A stretch of 64,000 bases of DNA from Sunxiuqinia sp965230765 (GCA_965230765.1 CBDDLR010000001.1:2480001-2544000), one strand, 5' to 3'; numbered from the stretch's first letter, positions 19,317 to 29,609 are shown. Made by a program: numbers and translations. Notes: generated by a model from the letters alone, not told the origin.

Positions 19317-22148
19317 ATGAGGCCATTCCTTCAGCAAGTAGCAAATTTTTTATTTCAGAATTATTCTTCAGAACTGGATAAAATAAGCCTGGTTTTTCCC
19401 AGTAGAAGGTCTGGCGTGTTTTTTAATGCCTATTTAAATGAACTTGTTGAGCGACCTGCTATTGGCCCAGAGATATTAACTATCGATGATTTCATTTCTG
19501 GTTTATCCGATTTGCAAATATCAGACCAGATTGGTTTAATTATGAAGCTTCACAAGGTTTACCAAGATGAAACTGGTCATTATGAGGAGCTTGATGAGTT
19601 TTATTTTTGGGGCGAAATTTTACTAAACGATTTTAATGATATTGATAAGTACCTGCTCGATGCAAAGGATTTGTTTCAGAATATTGCTGACATAAAGGAG
19701 ATTGAAAGTCGGTTTGATTATTTGAACCCAGACCAGAAAAAAGCCATTGAAACATTCTGGGGAAACCTTGGAAAAGCCTCTGATTCGTCGAACAAAGAAA
19801 AGTTCATGGAGGTTTGGAATAAACTTCCGGCAATTTATCAGCGGTTTAAAGAGCTGTTATTGAGTGAAGGCTCCGTTTACAGCGGATTGAGGTACAGGGA
19901 TGTTGTTGTTAATAGTGACCATATCGAAGATTCCATGGATTCGAGCCATTATTTCTTTGTGGGTTTTAATGCGCTGAATGCTTGTGAAAAGAAAATTTTC
20001 AAGGGTGTAAATGCACTTGGTAAGGCAGGTTTTTTCTGGGATTATGATCCTCGGTTCGTTGAAGATGTTACTCATGAAGCAGGTCTTTTTATTCGTGAAA
20101 ACTTAATGCTGTTTCCTCCTCCTCATGATTTTATTATGGAGGAAAATAAAGTAGGGGATGTAAAAGTAAGATCAGTATCGGTGTCGGGACAAATTGCTCA
20201 AGCACAGGTACTGAATCAAGCTTCATTGTATGAACCTGAACGTTCAGGGCATTTTGATGACACAGCTTTGGTGTTGGCCGATGAAAGCCTGTTGATGCCT
20301 ATTGTTTCGGTTGCCGCAACTCATCATGATGGCATTAATATAACAATGGGTTATCCATTTCAGGACACGCCTGTTTATAGCTTGATAAATTTACTGGTTG
20401 ACCTGCAACGAAATGCTCGCTTAATGGGGGGCAGGCTTTATTTTTATCATCGAGCTGTCGTGTCTGTATTAAATCATCAGTTGTTGGCTGGCGTTTTAAG
20501 TAGAAAGCTGGTTGATGAGATTCATGATAAAAACAAAATCTATGTTTCTGCTTCGGATTTGCAGTGTTCTGATTTGTTTTCGAAAATCTTTCAATTGTAC
20601 AAGGATTGGAAAGCTTCCCTGGGAAGTTTAAAGGAGATTATTCAGCTTTTGGGTTCGCAAATAGTGTCTCCGGAAAATAATCGGGTAAATATTGAAAGCG
20701 AGTTTGTTTATCAGGCTTACCTTTCAATCCAACGGCTGCAGGACATTCTTCTGGAATATCAAAGCGAAAAACTTTCGTTACAGTTGTTTTTTAGGATTTT
20801 GATGCAGCACCTTCAGCGTATTTCTGTTCCATTTGAGGGAGAGCCGCTCTCTGGCTTGCAGGTTATGGGTGTTTTGGAAACGAGAAACCTGGATTTTAAG
20901 AAGATCGTAATCTTTTCAGTAAATGAAGGCAAGCTGCCGTCTTCTTCCATGATCCAGTCATTTATTCCTTATCATTTACGTAAAGCTTTTGGGTTGCCAG
21001 CGTATGAAGAGCAAGATGCCATGTATGCATATTATTTCTATCGCTTGTTGCATCGGGCAGAGGAGGTGGTTTTAGTCTATGATTCATCCACTGATGGGCT
21101 GAATACTGGAGAGGTAAGCAGGTATTTGATGCAATTGCAATACGATTCAGAATGTAAACTCGAAGAATATAGTTTAGGTTTTGATTTTAAGGCAATTAAT
21201 CAGGCTCCGATTGCAATAAAAGGAACCCCGCAGCACCATCAGAAGTTGATTGAACGGTATTCTGAAAAAAGGCTCAGCCCAAGTGCCTTGAACACTTATT
21301 TGGATTGCAAACTAAAATTTTATTTTCAAAATATTGCCGGGCTTCGTGAAAAGGATGAGCTGGTTGAAGATGTCGATCCGCGCTTGTTTGGAAATCTTTT
21401 TCATCTGGCTGCTGAGGAGATTTACGGACAATTCATTGGAAAGACCGTTCAAAAACAAGAGATAGAAGCACTTCTTGTTAATAAAGATTTTCTAGGGAAA
21501 GCTATATTGAAAGCATTCAGAAAAGAATACTATAAAGACAAAGAGCTTGAAGATGTTGTTTTGTCCGGGAACAATATCTTGATTGCTGAGCATTTGAAGA
21601 TGTATCTTGGGCAGATGATTAAAAATGATCTGGCCTTGGCACCGTTTCGGCTGATTGATTTGGAAAAGAATTATGAACAAACATTTGAGTTGAAGTTAAA
21701 TGGTGGATTTGTTTCCGTAAAAATGGGTGGAATTGTTGACCGCATTGATGAAACAGATGAAGGGGTGCGTATAATTGATTACAAAACAGGTAGGAGTTTG
21801 AAGTTGGACTTTGGTACAATAGATGAGTTGTTTGACCGTGAGAAGAAGGATCGTAGAAAAGAAATCATGCAAACTTTGGTATATTCAGAGATATTAGCAC
21901 GTCAAAACCATTCAGTTGAAATAATCCCATCAATTTACAAGATCGATAATTTCTTTGATGAAGAGTTTGCCCCCAAAATAAAGTTCCGGAAAAGTGATTT
22001 TTATTATCGCGAAATCGCTACTGAATTTGTTCAGTCGCTCGATGATTTGCTTTTGGAAATTTTTAGCGATTCAAATGAATATTCGCAAACCAAAGATGTT
22101 AGAAAATGTACCTTGTGCCCATTTAATAGGATTTGCCAACGGAGTTAG
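19317..22148 (+). CDS. AddB-like PD-(D/E)XK nuclease with Fe-S cysteines
   Basis: 943 aa. The N-terminal region resembles the inactivated UvrD-like helicase fold of AddB, including LVFPSRRSGVFFNAYL (degenerate Walker A zone). The C-terminal ~260 residues form a RecB-type nuclease with LSPSALNTYLDCKLKFYF at the start and RIIDYKTGR as the catalytic D-(X)-K motif. Cysteines in LDCK and in CTLCPFNRIC probably bind an Fe-S cluster as in AddB. The role is presumed to be double-strand break processing with an AddA-like helicase, which is not in this window. The stop overlaps trmD's stop by 4 bp. Confidence 0.85.
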   Translation: MRPFLQQVANFLFQNYSSELDKISLVFPSRRSGVFFNAYLNELVERPAIGPEILTIDDFISGLSDLQISDQIGLIMKLHKVYQDETGHYEELDEFYFWGEILLNDFNDIDKYLLDAKDLFQNIADIKEIESRFDYLNPDQKKAIETFWGNLGKASDSSNKEKFMEVWNKLPAIYQRFKELLLSEGSVYSGLRYRDVVVNSDHIEDSMDSSHYFFVGFNALNACEKKIFKGVNALGKAGFFWDYDPRFVEDVTHEAGLFIRENLMLFPPPHDFIMEENKVGDVKVRSVSVSGQIAQAQVLNQASLYEPERSGHFDDTALVLADESLLMPIVSVAATHHDGINITMGYPFQDTPVYSLINLLVDLQRNARLMGGRLYFYHRAVVSVLNHQLLAGVLSRKLVDEIHDKNKIYVSASDLQCSDLFSKIFQLYKDWKASLGSLKEIIQLLGSQIVSPENNRVNIESEFVYQAYLSIQRLQDILLEYQSEKLSLQLFFRILMQHLQRISVPFEGEPLSGLQVMGVLETRNLDFKKIVIFSVNEGKLPSSSMIQSFIPYHLRKAFGLPAYEEQDAMYAYYFYRLLHRAEEVVLVYDSSTDGLNTGEVSRYLMQLQYDSECKLEEYSLGFDFKAINQAPIAIKGTPQHHQKLIERYSEKRLSPSALNTYLDCKLKFYFQNIAGLREKDELVEDVDPRLFGNLFHLAAEEIYGQFIGKTVQKQEIEALLVNKDFLGKAILKAFRKEYYKDKELEDVVLSGNNILIAEHLKMYLGQMIKNDLALAPFRLIDLEKNYEQTFELKLNGGFVSVKMGGIVDRIDETDEGVRIIDYKTGRSLKLDFGTIDELFDREKKDRRKEIMQTLVYSEILARQNHSVEIIPSIYKIDNFFDEEFAPKIKFRKSDFYYREIATEFVQSLDDLLLEIFSDSNEYSQTKDVRKCTLCPFNRICQRS

Positions 22149-22828
22149 TCTTTTTTATCGAGCAGGTCAGGGCGTAGTTGTTTTGTTCGTTCGTAGGCTT
22201 GTTTTTCCCTCCAATCGTAAATTAGTTTGTCGTTACCACTTAACAGGATTTCCGGTACTTTCCATCCGTTGTAATCTGCCGGACGGGTATAAACTGGAGG
22301 GCTCAATAAATTGTCTTGAAAGGAGTCGGTCAGCGCTGAGGTTTCGTCAGATAAAACGCCAGGGATTAATCTTACAATGGCATCAACCATCACTGAGGCC
22401 GCAAGTTCCCCTCCGGTCAATACGAAATCCCCAATTGAAATTTCTTTGGTGATCAAGTGGTCGCGAACACGTTGATCTACCCCTTTGTAGTGCCCACATA
22501 AAATGATGATATTTTTTGCCATCGATAGCTTGTTGGCGGTTTTTTGCTCAAATAGCTCGCCGTCAGGACTGGTGTAAATAACTTCATCGTAATCGCGTTC
22601 TGATTTTAGTTTATTGATCACCGCTTCAATTGGCTGGATTGTCATTACCATTCCTGCACCCCCACTAAATGCATAATCGTCTGTGCGTTTGTGTTTGTCG
22701 GTTGAATAATCCCTGATGTTGTGTATATGTATTTCTGCCAGCCCTTTTTCTTTGCCTCGTTTTATGATGGAATGGTTAAATGGGCTATCAAGGATTTCCG
22801 GCAGCACTGTGAGAATATCGATCCGCAT
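22145..22828 (-). CDS. trmD: tRNA (guanine-N1)-methyltransferase TrmD
   Basis: 227 aa, slightly short of the ~245-aa bacterial norm but complete. The SPOUT trefoil-knot motifs are present: FSGGAGMVM, CGHYKGVDQRV, and EISIGDFVLTGGELAA. TrmD makes m1G37 in tRNAs reading CNN and CGG-type codons, using SAM, and is essential for reading-frame maintenance. It is not in the usual rpsP-rimM-trmD-rplS cluster, which is common in Bacteroidota. It converges with the AddB-like nuclease gene with a 4-bp stop overlap. Confidence 0.97.
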   Translation of the reverse strand: MRIDILTVLPEILDSPFNHSIIKRGKEKGLAEIHIHNIRDYSTDKHKRTDDYAFSGGAGMVMTIQPIEAVINKLKSERDYDEVIYTSPDGELFEQKTANKLSMAKNIIILCGHYKGVDQRVRDHLITKEISIGDFVLTGGELAASVMVDAIVRLIPGVLSDETSALTDSFQDNLLSPPVYTRPADYNGWKVPEILLSGNDKLIYDWREKQAYERTKQLRPDLLDKKD

Positions 22829-23037
22829 TTTTTTCTTGCAAAAGTAAAAACATTTAAAGAATCATGAACTAAATTAAGCGAAAGATACATCTAGATAATT
22901 GCATAAGATGACAATGTGGCGCATTAAAAATATAAAAACAGAAAATATGGCGTATGTGTTTGTTGTTTTTGCTTGTTTTTTGCAGTGGAACAGGATTTGA
23001 AAAAAAGCTAACCGGAAAGTATTTATTAACCATTTAA

Positions 23038-23490
23038 ATGAAAACAATTATGAAATTAGTAAAAGTAAATCATCCGTTTTATACCAGCAGGGGAATCGAT
23101 CGTTTAATGAATGAGTTTTTTAATGAGGATTGGGGACTTGATCGCTATGCGAAAAATGAGTTGACCTCAAGCCCATCAACCAATGTTTATGAAACCGAAG
23201 ATGCATTCAAGGTTGAGGTGTCTGTTCCCGGATACGAAAAAGATCAGATAAATTTGGACGTAGAGAATGATGTGTTGACCATTAAGGCAGAACTGGCAAA
23301 GTCTGAGGATAAGGAATTTAAATATGTTCGCAGGGAATTCTCGGCATTAGGTTTTGAAAAATCATTTAAGCTTTCAAAAAATATCAATCAGGATAAGATT
23401 GAAGCTTCATTTAAAAACGGGGTGTTGTTGGTAGATCTGCCTAAAAAAGAAGAAGCGATATCGATAAAAAGGGAAATTAAGATTGCATAA
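23038..23490 (+). CDS. Hsp20/alpha-crystallin small heat-shock protein
   Basis: 150 aa with a central alpha-crystallin domain (about residues 45-140): NVYETEDAFKVEVSVPGYEK, then the conserved FEKSFKLS and the strand NGVLLVDLPKKE, and a C-terminal IxI-like IKREIKI tail for oligomer contacts. It acts as an ATP-independent holdase for unfolding proteins. I chose the ATG at 23038; a second ATG four codons later is an alternative. A strong hairpin terminator follows, so it is likely a single-gene heat-shock unit. Confidence 0.95.
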   Translation: MKTIMKLVKVNHPFYTSRGIDRLMNEFFNEDWGLDRYAKNELTSSPSTNVYETEDAFKVEVSVPGYEKDQINLDVENDVLTIKAELAKSEDKEFKYVRREFSALGFEKSFKLSKNINQDKIEASFKNGVLLVDLPKKEEAISIKREIKIA

Positions 23491-23516
23491 AGAAGGTATC
23501 GTGAATTGTTAATGAT

Positions 23517-23550
23517 GAAGAGCTGCATAATCAAAATGCGGCTCTTCTTT
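23517..23550 (+). terminator. Terminator after hsp20
   Basis: GAAGAGCTGCAT at 23517-23528 pairs with ATGCGGCTCTTC at 23536-23547 (12 bp, one G-T wobble) around a 7-nt loop, followed by a T-rich tract. Confidence 0.75.
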
Positions 23551-23675
23551 GTTTATGAAAATATGTTTTTCAGTTTTTATGTGCATTTATTTGAGATTAT
23601 GTGTCGAATACCTTATTTTCGTAGCAAGTGAATCCTAATTCTCTGATAATTACATAGTAATTTTAATTTTTTGAT

Positions 23676-25877
23676 ATGGTACCTGAAGATCTAAAAAACT
23701 CAAATGAAGAGTTAGAAGCAACACCTGAAAAAGCTGGTGCTGCTAATGCGCCGAAGGATGATGAAGTAAAGGGTGAAAATAAACCCGAAAAACCCGAAGT
23801 TGAGCCTGTTGCAGAGACTGCAGAAGAGGTTGTGAAATCGACAGAAGAAGTGGTTGCTGAGCCTGAAGAAGCCGAAGAATCAGCGAGCGAAGAGAAGGTT
23901 GCTGAAGTTGAAAGTGAAGAAAAAACTGAAGAAACTTCCGAAGCAAAAGAGGCTGAAGTTGAAGAAAAAGTTGAAGAAAAGGCTTTAGAAAAAGAAGCAG
24001 TTGAGGCGAAAGAAAAAGTAGAGGAAAAACCAACTGAACCTGGTGAAACAGAAAAAGACGAGAAAGAAGAAACGGTTGAGAAAGTTGCGGCAGAAAAGCC
24101 TGAAGAAGAAAAGAAACAGCCAGAAGCTGTGCCAGAGCCAGAAAAGGAAGAAGTTGACTATTCTACTTTATCGTTGGTCGAGCTGATCAATGCCTTGAGG
24201 GAGTTGGTTTCAAACGCTCGTGAGCAAGATGTAAAAGACGACGTAGATAATATTAAAATAAACTTCTATAAAAAATACCGGGCATCGGTTGAAGAAGAGA
24301 AGAAGAAATTTATTGAAGGTGGCGGAGTAGAAGAGGATTTCAAATCTGAGAATACCCCTTACGAGGAAGACCTGAAAAATCTTTTGAAGGAATATCGCGA
24401 TTTGCGCGGTGACATGATGAAGAAACAAGAAGGTGAAAAAGAAGAAAACCTGAGAATTAAGTATGAGATTATTGATGAGATCAAAAACCTGGTGAACAGG
24501 AAAGAGTCCATCAATAAAACATTCCAGGAATTCAGGGAACTTCAGCAAAAATGGAGGGACACAGGCTTGGTTCCTCAATCAAAACTGAAAGATTTGTGGG
24601 AAACCTACCACCATCATGTTGAGAACTTCTACGATTATATAAAAATCAATAAAGAACTCCGTGATCTCGATTTGAAGAAAAATATGGAGGTTAAGATTGG
24701 GTTGTGCGAAAAAGCAGAGGAACTGCTGGTTGAGCCTTCTGTAATCAAGGCTTTCAATATTTTACAAAAATACCACGAACAGTGGCGCGAGATTGGCCCG
24801 GTTCCACGCGAGAAAAAAGAAGAGTTGTGGGAACGCTTTAAATCAGCCACTTCAAAAATTAATAAAAAGCACCAGGAGTATTTTGAAAACCGCAAGGTAG
24901 AACAAAAGAAAAACCTGGAAGCCAAAACTGTCCTTTGCGAAAAAGCTGAGGAGATTGCTAACAGGGAACTCGATTCGAATAAAGATTGGGAGGTTCGGTC
25001 AAAAGAGCTCATTGAGTTGCAAAAAGTTTGGCGAACAATCGGTTTTGCTCCTAAGAAAGACAACAACCGGATTTATGAACGTTTCAGAAATGCCTGTGAT
25101 AAATTCTTTGACCGTAAACGTGAGTTCTATGCTCAGAACAAAGAATTACAGATGAACAACCTTCAAATCAAAACTGATTTGTGTGTTCAGGCCGAGGCGT
25201 TGAAGGATAGTACGGATTGGAAAAAAACAACTGACGAGTTTATCCGCATACAGAAAAAATGGAAAGAAGTTGGTCCGGTTCCACGTAAACATTCAGACAC
25301 CATTTGGAAAAGGTTTAGGGCTGCCTGCGATTTTTTCTTCGACCAAAAGTCAAATCATTTCTCGCATGTTGATGAGGAACAGGTTGAAAACCTAAAATTG
25401 AAAAAAGCACTCATTGATGAGGTGAAAAAGTATACACTTACCAAAAACGATGAAGTTGACCTGGATCAAATGAAAGAGTTCCAGCGCCGGTGGAATGAAA
25501 TTGGACATGTTCCTTACAAAGAAAAAGATGTTGTGATGAATGATTTCCGTGAGGCAATCAACGTTCATTTTGATAATCTTAAGCTGGACGACCAGAAGCG
25601 CAATATGTTGAAGTTCCGAAATAAAATGGAAAATATTTCCGGTTCTGCAAAAGGTCACAACAAAATGCGTTTTGAACGCGATAAATATGTGACCAAGTTG
25701 AAGCAGTTAGAAAATGATCTTCAGCTTTTGAACAACAATATTGGTTTCTTTGCGAACACTAAAAATGCGGAGGCGCTTATTGGTGATGTGAATAAAAAGA
25801 TCGCAGATACCCAGGAGAAGATCAAGATGCTTAAAGAAAAGATTCGAATAATTGATGGCATGGAGGATGACGAATAA
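23676..25877 (+). CDS. DUF349 repeat protein with acidic N-terminal tail
   Basis: 733 aa. Residues 1-160 are low-complexity, rich in Glu, Lys, Ala, Val and Pro, and surely disordered. From about 165 the protein is helical, with five DUF349 three-helix repeats recognisable by the recurrent pattern W+x(I/V)GxVPRxxxxxLWxRF (for example WREIGPVPREKKEELWERF and WKEVGPVPRKHSDTIWKRF). The C-terminal ~60 residues are coiled coil. It is probably a cytoplasmic scaffold or ribosome/RNA-associated protein; the function of DUF349 is unsettled. It sits alone between hsp20 and pyrG, each separated by a terminator. Confidence 0.88.
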   Translation: MVPEDLKNSNEELEATPEKAGAANAPKDDEVKGENKPEKPEVEPVAETAEEVVKSTEEVVAEPEEAEESASEEKVAEVESEEKTEETSEAKEAEVEEKVEEKALEKEAVEAKEKVEEKPTEPGETEKDEKEETVEKVAAEKPEEEKKQPEAVPEPEKEEVDYSTLSLVELINALRELVSNAREQDVKDDVDNIKINFYKKYRASVEEEKKKFIEGGGVEEDFKSENTPYEEDLKNLLKEYRDLRGDMMKKQEGEKEENLRIKYEIIDEIKNLVNRKESINKTFQEFRELQQKWRDTGLVPQSKLKDLWETYHHHVENFYDYIKINKELRDLDLKKNMEVKIGLCEKAEELLVEPSVIKAFNILQKYHEQWREIGPVPREKKEELWERFKSATSKINKKHQEYFENRKVEQKKNLEAKTVLCEKAEEIANRELDSNKDWEVRSKELIELQKVWRTIGFAPKKDNNRIYERFRNACDKFFDRKREFYAQNKELQMNNLQIKTDLCVQAEALKDSTDWKKTTDEFIRIQKKWKEVGPVPRKHSDTIWKRFRAACDFFFDQKSNHFSHVDEEQVENLKLKKALIDEVKKYTLTKNDEVDLDQMKEFQRRWNEIGHVPYKEKDVVMNDFREAINVHFDNLKLDDQKRNMLKFRNKMENISGSAKGHNKMRFERDKYVTKLKQLENDLQLLNNNIGFFANTKNAEALIGDVNKKIADTQEKIKMLKEKIRIIDGMEDDE

Positions 25878-25893
25878 TCATCCCAAAAGATAC

Positions 25894-25919
25894 AACCCGC
25901 TACTTACAGCGGGTTTTTT
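25894..25919 (+). terminator. Terminator after the DUF349 gene
   Basis: AACCCGCT at 25894-25901 pairs with AGCGGGTT at 25908-25915 around ACTTAC, followed by a run of six T. Confidence 0.85.
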
Positions 25920-25976
25920 AATTATTTATTCACATAGATTCCTTAAAAACGAGGTCGGTCAATTATAATTATTGAT

Positions 25977-25984
25977 TACCTTTG
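25977..25984 (+). promoter_or_regulatory. Putative -7 box for pyrG
   Basis: TACCTTTG is a perfect TAnnTTTG located 32 bp upstream of the TTG start codon. The -33 element is not obvious. Confidence 0.5.
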
Positions 25985-26016
25985 TGCGTTTTTAGGAACA
26001 TTAAAATTATACGATT

Positions 26017-27621
26017 TTGTCATCAACTAAGTACATCTTTGTTACTGGAGGTGTGACCTCCTCATTGGGAAAAGGAATTTTAGCGTCATCATTGGCTAAG
26101 TTGTTGCAGGCCAGAGGATATTCAGTCACTATTCAAAAACTCGATCCATACATTAATGTTGATCCGGGGACTTTAAACCCGTACGAGCATGGAGAGTGTT
26201 TTGTAACCGAAGATGGTGCTGAGACCGACCTCGATCTCGGACACTACGAGCGTTTTTTGAACACACCAACATCGCAGGCCAATAATGTAACCACCGGGCG
26301 CATTTATCAGTCGGTTATCAATAAAGAACGCCGTGGCGATTACCTGGGTAAAACGGTGCAAATTATTCCGCACATTACCGATGAGATTAAGCGCAAAATA
26401 AAGTTTCTGGGGAATAAAAGAAACTACGATATTGTGATTACCGAAATTGGTGGTACAGTAGGCGATATTGAATCGTTGCCTTACATTGAATCGGTTCGAC
26501 AATTGAAATGGGAACTTGGTTCAGATGCGTTGGTTATTCACCTTACTTTGGTTCCCTTCCTTGCTGCTTCCGGCGAGTTGAAAACAAAACCAACCCAGCA
26601 CTCTGTGAAAGCATTGCTTGAAAATGGGGTGCAACCTGATGTGTTGGTTTTAAGAACTGAGCACGATTTAGGGATTGATATTCGTAAAAAAGTAGCACTT
26701 TTCTGTAATGTCGATATTGATTCTGTCGTTCAATCAATCGATGTTTCTACAATTTACGATGTTCCTAATAAAATGAGGGAAGAGAAACTGGACGTAACAG
26801 TTCTTAAGAAATTAAAGCTTCCTTTGAAAGAAGAACCGAAATTGGTAGAATGGAATAACTTCATTACCCGTCATAAAAATCCTGAAAATGAGATTAATGT
26901 TGCACTGGTTGGTAAATATGTTGAACTTCAGGATGCTTACAAATCCATTGCAGAATCGTTAATTCATGCCGGTGCAGCCAATCTTTGTAAGGTAAAACTA
27001 CATTGGATTCATTCAGAAGAAATTACAAAAAAGAATGTGGAAGAGACTTTGAGCCAGTTCGATGGTGTCATAATTGCACCAGGGTTCGGTCATCGTGGCA
27101 TTGCCGGAAAGATTCTGGCTACCAAATATGTCAGGGAAAACAATGTTCCTTTCCTTGGAATATGTCTTGGAATGCAAATTGCAGTTATCGAGTACGCCCG
27201 CAATGTGCTGGGACTTGAAAATGCTGATTCAACGGAAATGAATGAAAAAACTCCACATCCGGTTATTGATTTGATGGAAGAACAAAAGGGGATCACCGAA
27301 AAAGGTGGAACCATGAGACTTGGAGCTTACGCATGTAAAATTCAGGATGAAAATTCAAACATGTTTGGGGCTTACGGCAAATCCGACATTAAAGAACGTC
27401 ACCGCCATCGTTATGAATTCAATAACCAATACCTGGAAGAATTTGAGAAAGCAGGGATGAAACCAGTTGGTATAAACCCGGATACAAACCTTGTTGAGGT
27501 GATGGAGCTTCCAGATCATAAGTGGTTTGTTGGGGTTCAGTATCACCCTGAATACAGTAGTACTGTGCTTAACCCGCACCCGTTGTTTGTAGCATTTATT
27601 AAAGCTGCATTAAACAAATAA
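26017..27621 (+). CDS. pyrG: CTP synthase (TTG start)
   Basis: 534 aa, the normal length. The N-terminal amidoligase domain begins KYIFVTGGVTSSLGKGI with the ATP P-loop. The C-terminal class I glutaminase domain has the nucleophile Cys in GICLGMQ and the His/Glu pair in QYHPEYS. It makes CTP from UTP, ATP and glutamine. An in-frame TAA lies at 26002-26004, no ATG precedes the conserved N-terminus, and the codon before SSTKYIF is TTG, so a non-ATG start is certain. It is separated from yidC by 15 bp, so the two are probably co-transcribed. Confidence 0.98.
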   Translation: MSSTKYIFVTGGVTSSLGKGILASSLAKLLQARGYSVTIQKLDPYINVDPGTLNPYEHGECFVTEDGAETDLDLGHYERFLNTPTSQANNVTTGRIYQSVINKERRGDYLGKTVQIIPHITDEIKRKIKFLGNKRNYDIVITEIGGTVGDIESLPYIESVRQLKWELGSDALVIHLTLVPFLAASGELKTKPTQHSVKALLENGVQPDVLVLRTEHDLGIDIRKKVALFCNVDIDSVVQSIDVSTIYDVPNKMREEKLDVTVLKKLKLPLKEEPKLVEWNNFITRHKNPENEINVALVGKYVELQDAYKSIAESLIHAGAANLCKVKLHWIHSEEITKKNVEETLSQFDGVIIAPGFGHRGIAGKILATKYVRENNVPFLGICLGMQIAVIEYARNVLGLENADSTEMNEKTPHPVIDLMEEQKGITEKGGTMRLGAYACKIQDENSNMFGAYGKSDIKERHRHRYEFNNQYLEEFEKAGMKPVGINPDTNLVEVMELPDHKWFVGVQYHPEYSSTVLNPHPLFVAFIKAALNK

Positions 27622-27636
27622 GTAAAATAGAAACAA

Positions 27637-29562
27637 ATGGATAGAAATACGATTATCGGGATTGTGCTGATTTTTGCCATCCTGATTGGATTTAGTTACC
27701 TAAATAAACCTTCAGAAGAAGAAATAGAAGCGGCGAAACGTCGCCAGGATTCCATAGAACAAGTTGAAGCCTTGCGTAAGCTGGAAGCTGAAAAGCAAGT
27801 TGAGTTAATGGAACAGCAAGTTAGCACTGCCCCTGTTCAGCAAGAAGTAGATTCGCTAGCCATTAACAACGAGGCAGTTGCAAGATATGGTGCCTTTGGT
27901 GCCGCTGCAAATGGAACACAGGAGTTCATTACGCTAGAAAACAATTTGATGAAAGTGACCATCTCGACAAAAGGTGGTAAAATTTATTCGGTTGAATTAA
28001 AAGATTATCAAACATACGACTCACTTCCGTTGAAACTATTTGAGGGAGATGGAAACATGTTTGGTTTAAACTTCTTCTCTCAAAACCGAAGTATTCTAAC
28101 CGATGAACTTTTCTTTACTCCTTCTGTAGCCAAAAAGAACATAGTGGTTTCTGGTTCTGAAGTAAAAAAAGGAAAAGAAGGTAATGTAAAGTACAACGAG
28201 AAATTTGGTGGCGGAAACGAACGCATCACCATGCGTTTGGATGCTGGAAATGGCAGGTATTTAGAATATGAATATGGGTTGGAACACAACTCATACATGG
28301 TTGATTTCAATGTTAAGGGTGTAGGTCTTGAACAATTAGTCCCTCAAAATACCAATTACTTAAACTTTAAGTGGGCACATACCGGCCCACGTTTGGAGCG
28401 TAAATCCAAGTTTGGTGAAGATCGTTATACAACTGTTAGTTATAAATATCTTGGAGATGATGTTGATGAGTTGAGCAAATCAAAATCAAGCGAAGAAACC
28501 TTAAAAACCAAAACAAAGTGGATTAGCTTTAGGCAATTGTTTTTTAGCTCTACACTTATTGCTGATGAATCGTTTCCAACAGCCGATATTCGATATGACT
28601 TTTTAGACGAAGACCCTGATTATGTGGGTGGTTTCTATGCGGATATTGCTTTGCCTTACGAAGGGAAGCCAACCGAGAACTACGGGATGCAGTTTTATTT
28701 CGGGCCAAACCATTACAATACGCTCAAGCAGTACGACCTTTCTATGGAAGAGGTAATTGACCTGGGATATATTCGATTTGTAAATACCTGGTTGGTCATT
28801 CCGGTTTTCAACTTTTTAAGAAACCATATTAACAGCTTTGGTATCATCATTCTGTTGTTGACTATTTTTATCAAATTAATCCTTCTACCATTTACCTATA
28901 AGTCGTATATATCTCAGGCTAAAATGCGGGCATTAAAACCAGAGATTGATGAGCTTACTGCTAAGTATGGCAAGGATAAGGCAATGGAGAAGCAGCAAGC
29001 TACTATGGCGCTGTATAAAAAAGCCGGGGTAAATCCGATGGGGGGATGTTTGCCCATGTTGTTACAGTTCCCGATTTTGATCTCAATGTTCTTTTTCTTT
29101 CCAACATCATTTGAGTTACGTCAGCAAAGTTTCCTTTGGGCGCAAGACCTTTCAACTTTTGACTCAATATTGAGTCTACCTTTCAATATACCGTTTTATG
29201 GTGATCATGTAAGTTTATTCTGTTTGTTAATGACTGTTACAACAATCATTTCAACAAAGATGAACTCGCAGGCAGCTAGTAGCCAGCAAATGCCAGGCAT
29301 GCAAACCATGATGTATATGATGCCGGTTATGTTCCTCTTCATTTTGAATAGTTACTCATCAGGATTAAGCTATTATTATTTCCTTGCCAACCTGATTACC
29401 ATTGGGCAAATGTATTTGTTCCGCAATGTAATTGATGAGGAAAAAATACGTGCTCAGTTACAAGCCAAGCAGAAGAAAGCCGGACCAGCAAAAAAATCAA
29501 AGTTCCAGCAACGTGTTGAGAAAATGGCCAAAGATCGAGGCATGCAACTTCCGAAAAAATAA
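27637..29562 (+). CDS. yidC: Membrane protein insertase YidC
   Basis: 641 aa. An N-terminal TM (IIGIVLIFAILIGFSYL) is followed by the large periplasmic P1 domain (about 60-375) and the conserved five-TM insertase core. The first core TM is preceded by the amphipathic helix and followed by KSYISQAKMRALKPEIDEL, and the C-terminus is Lys-rich for ribosome contact. YidC inserts and folds inner-membrane proteins alone or with SecYEG. It lies 15 bp after pyrG and ends in a strong terminator, so a pyrG-yidC operon is likely. Confidence 0.97.
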   Translation: MDRNTIIGIVLIFAILIGFSYLNKPSEEEIEAAKRRQDSIEQVEALRKLEAEKQVELMEQQVSTAPVQQEVDSLAINNEAVARYGAFGAAANGTQEFITLENNLMKVTISTKGGKIYSVELKDYQTYDSLPLKLFEGDGNMFGLNFFSQNRSILTDELFFTPSVAKKNIVVSGSEVKKGKEGNVKYNEKFGGGNERITMRLDAGNGRYLEYEYGLEHNSYMVDFNVKGVGLEQLVPQNTNYLNFKWAHTGPRLERKSKFGEDRYTTVSYKYLGDDVDELSKSKSSEETLKTKTKWISFRQLFFSSTLIADESFPTADIRYDFLDEDPDYVGGFYADIALPYEGKPTENYGMQFYFGPNHYNTLKQYDLSMEEVIDLGYIRFVNTWLVIPVFNFLRNHINSFGIIILLLTIFIKLILLPFTYKSYISQAKMRALKPEIDELTAKYGKDKAMEKQQATMALYKKAGVNPMGGCLPMLLQFPILISMFFFFPTSFELRQQSFLWAQDLSTFDSILSLPFNIPFYGDHVSLFCLLMTVTTIISTKMNSQAASSQQMPGMQTMMYMMPVMFLFILNSYSSGLSYYYFLANLITIGQMYLFRNVIDEEKIRAQLQAKQKKAGPAKKSKFQQRVEKMAKDRGMQLPKK

Positions 29563-29583
29563 ACAACATACTCTATATCATTA

Positions 29584-29609
29584 AATGCTGTCATTTGACA
29601 GCATTTTTT
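29584..29609 (+). terminator. Terminator after yidC
   Basis: AATGCTGTCA at 29584-29593 pairs perfectly with TGACAGCATT at 29596-29605 around a 2-nt spacer, followed by T residues. It shows that the in-frame ATG at 29585 is not the start of the next gene. Confidence 0.8.

Noticed and set aside
23743..24033. Antisense Leu/Phe/Gln-rich frame opposite the DUF349 gene
   Set aside because: It is the mirror image of the Glu/Lys-rich tail and has no independent support.
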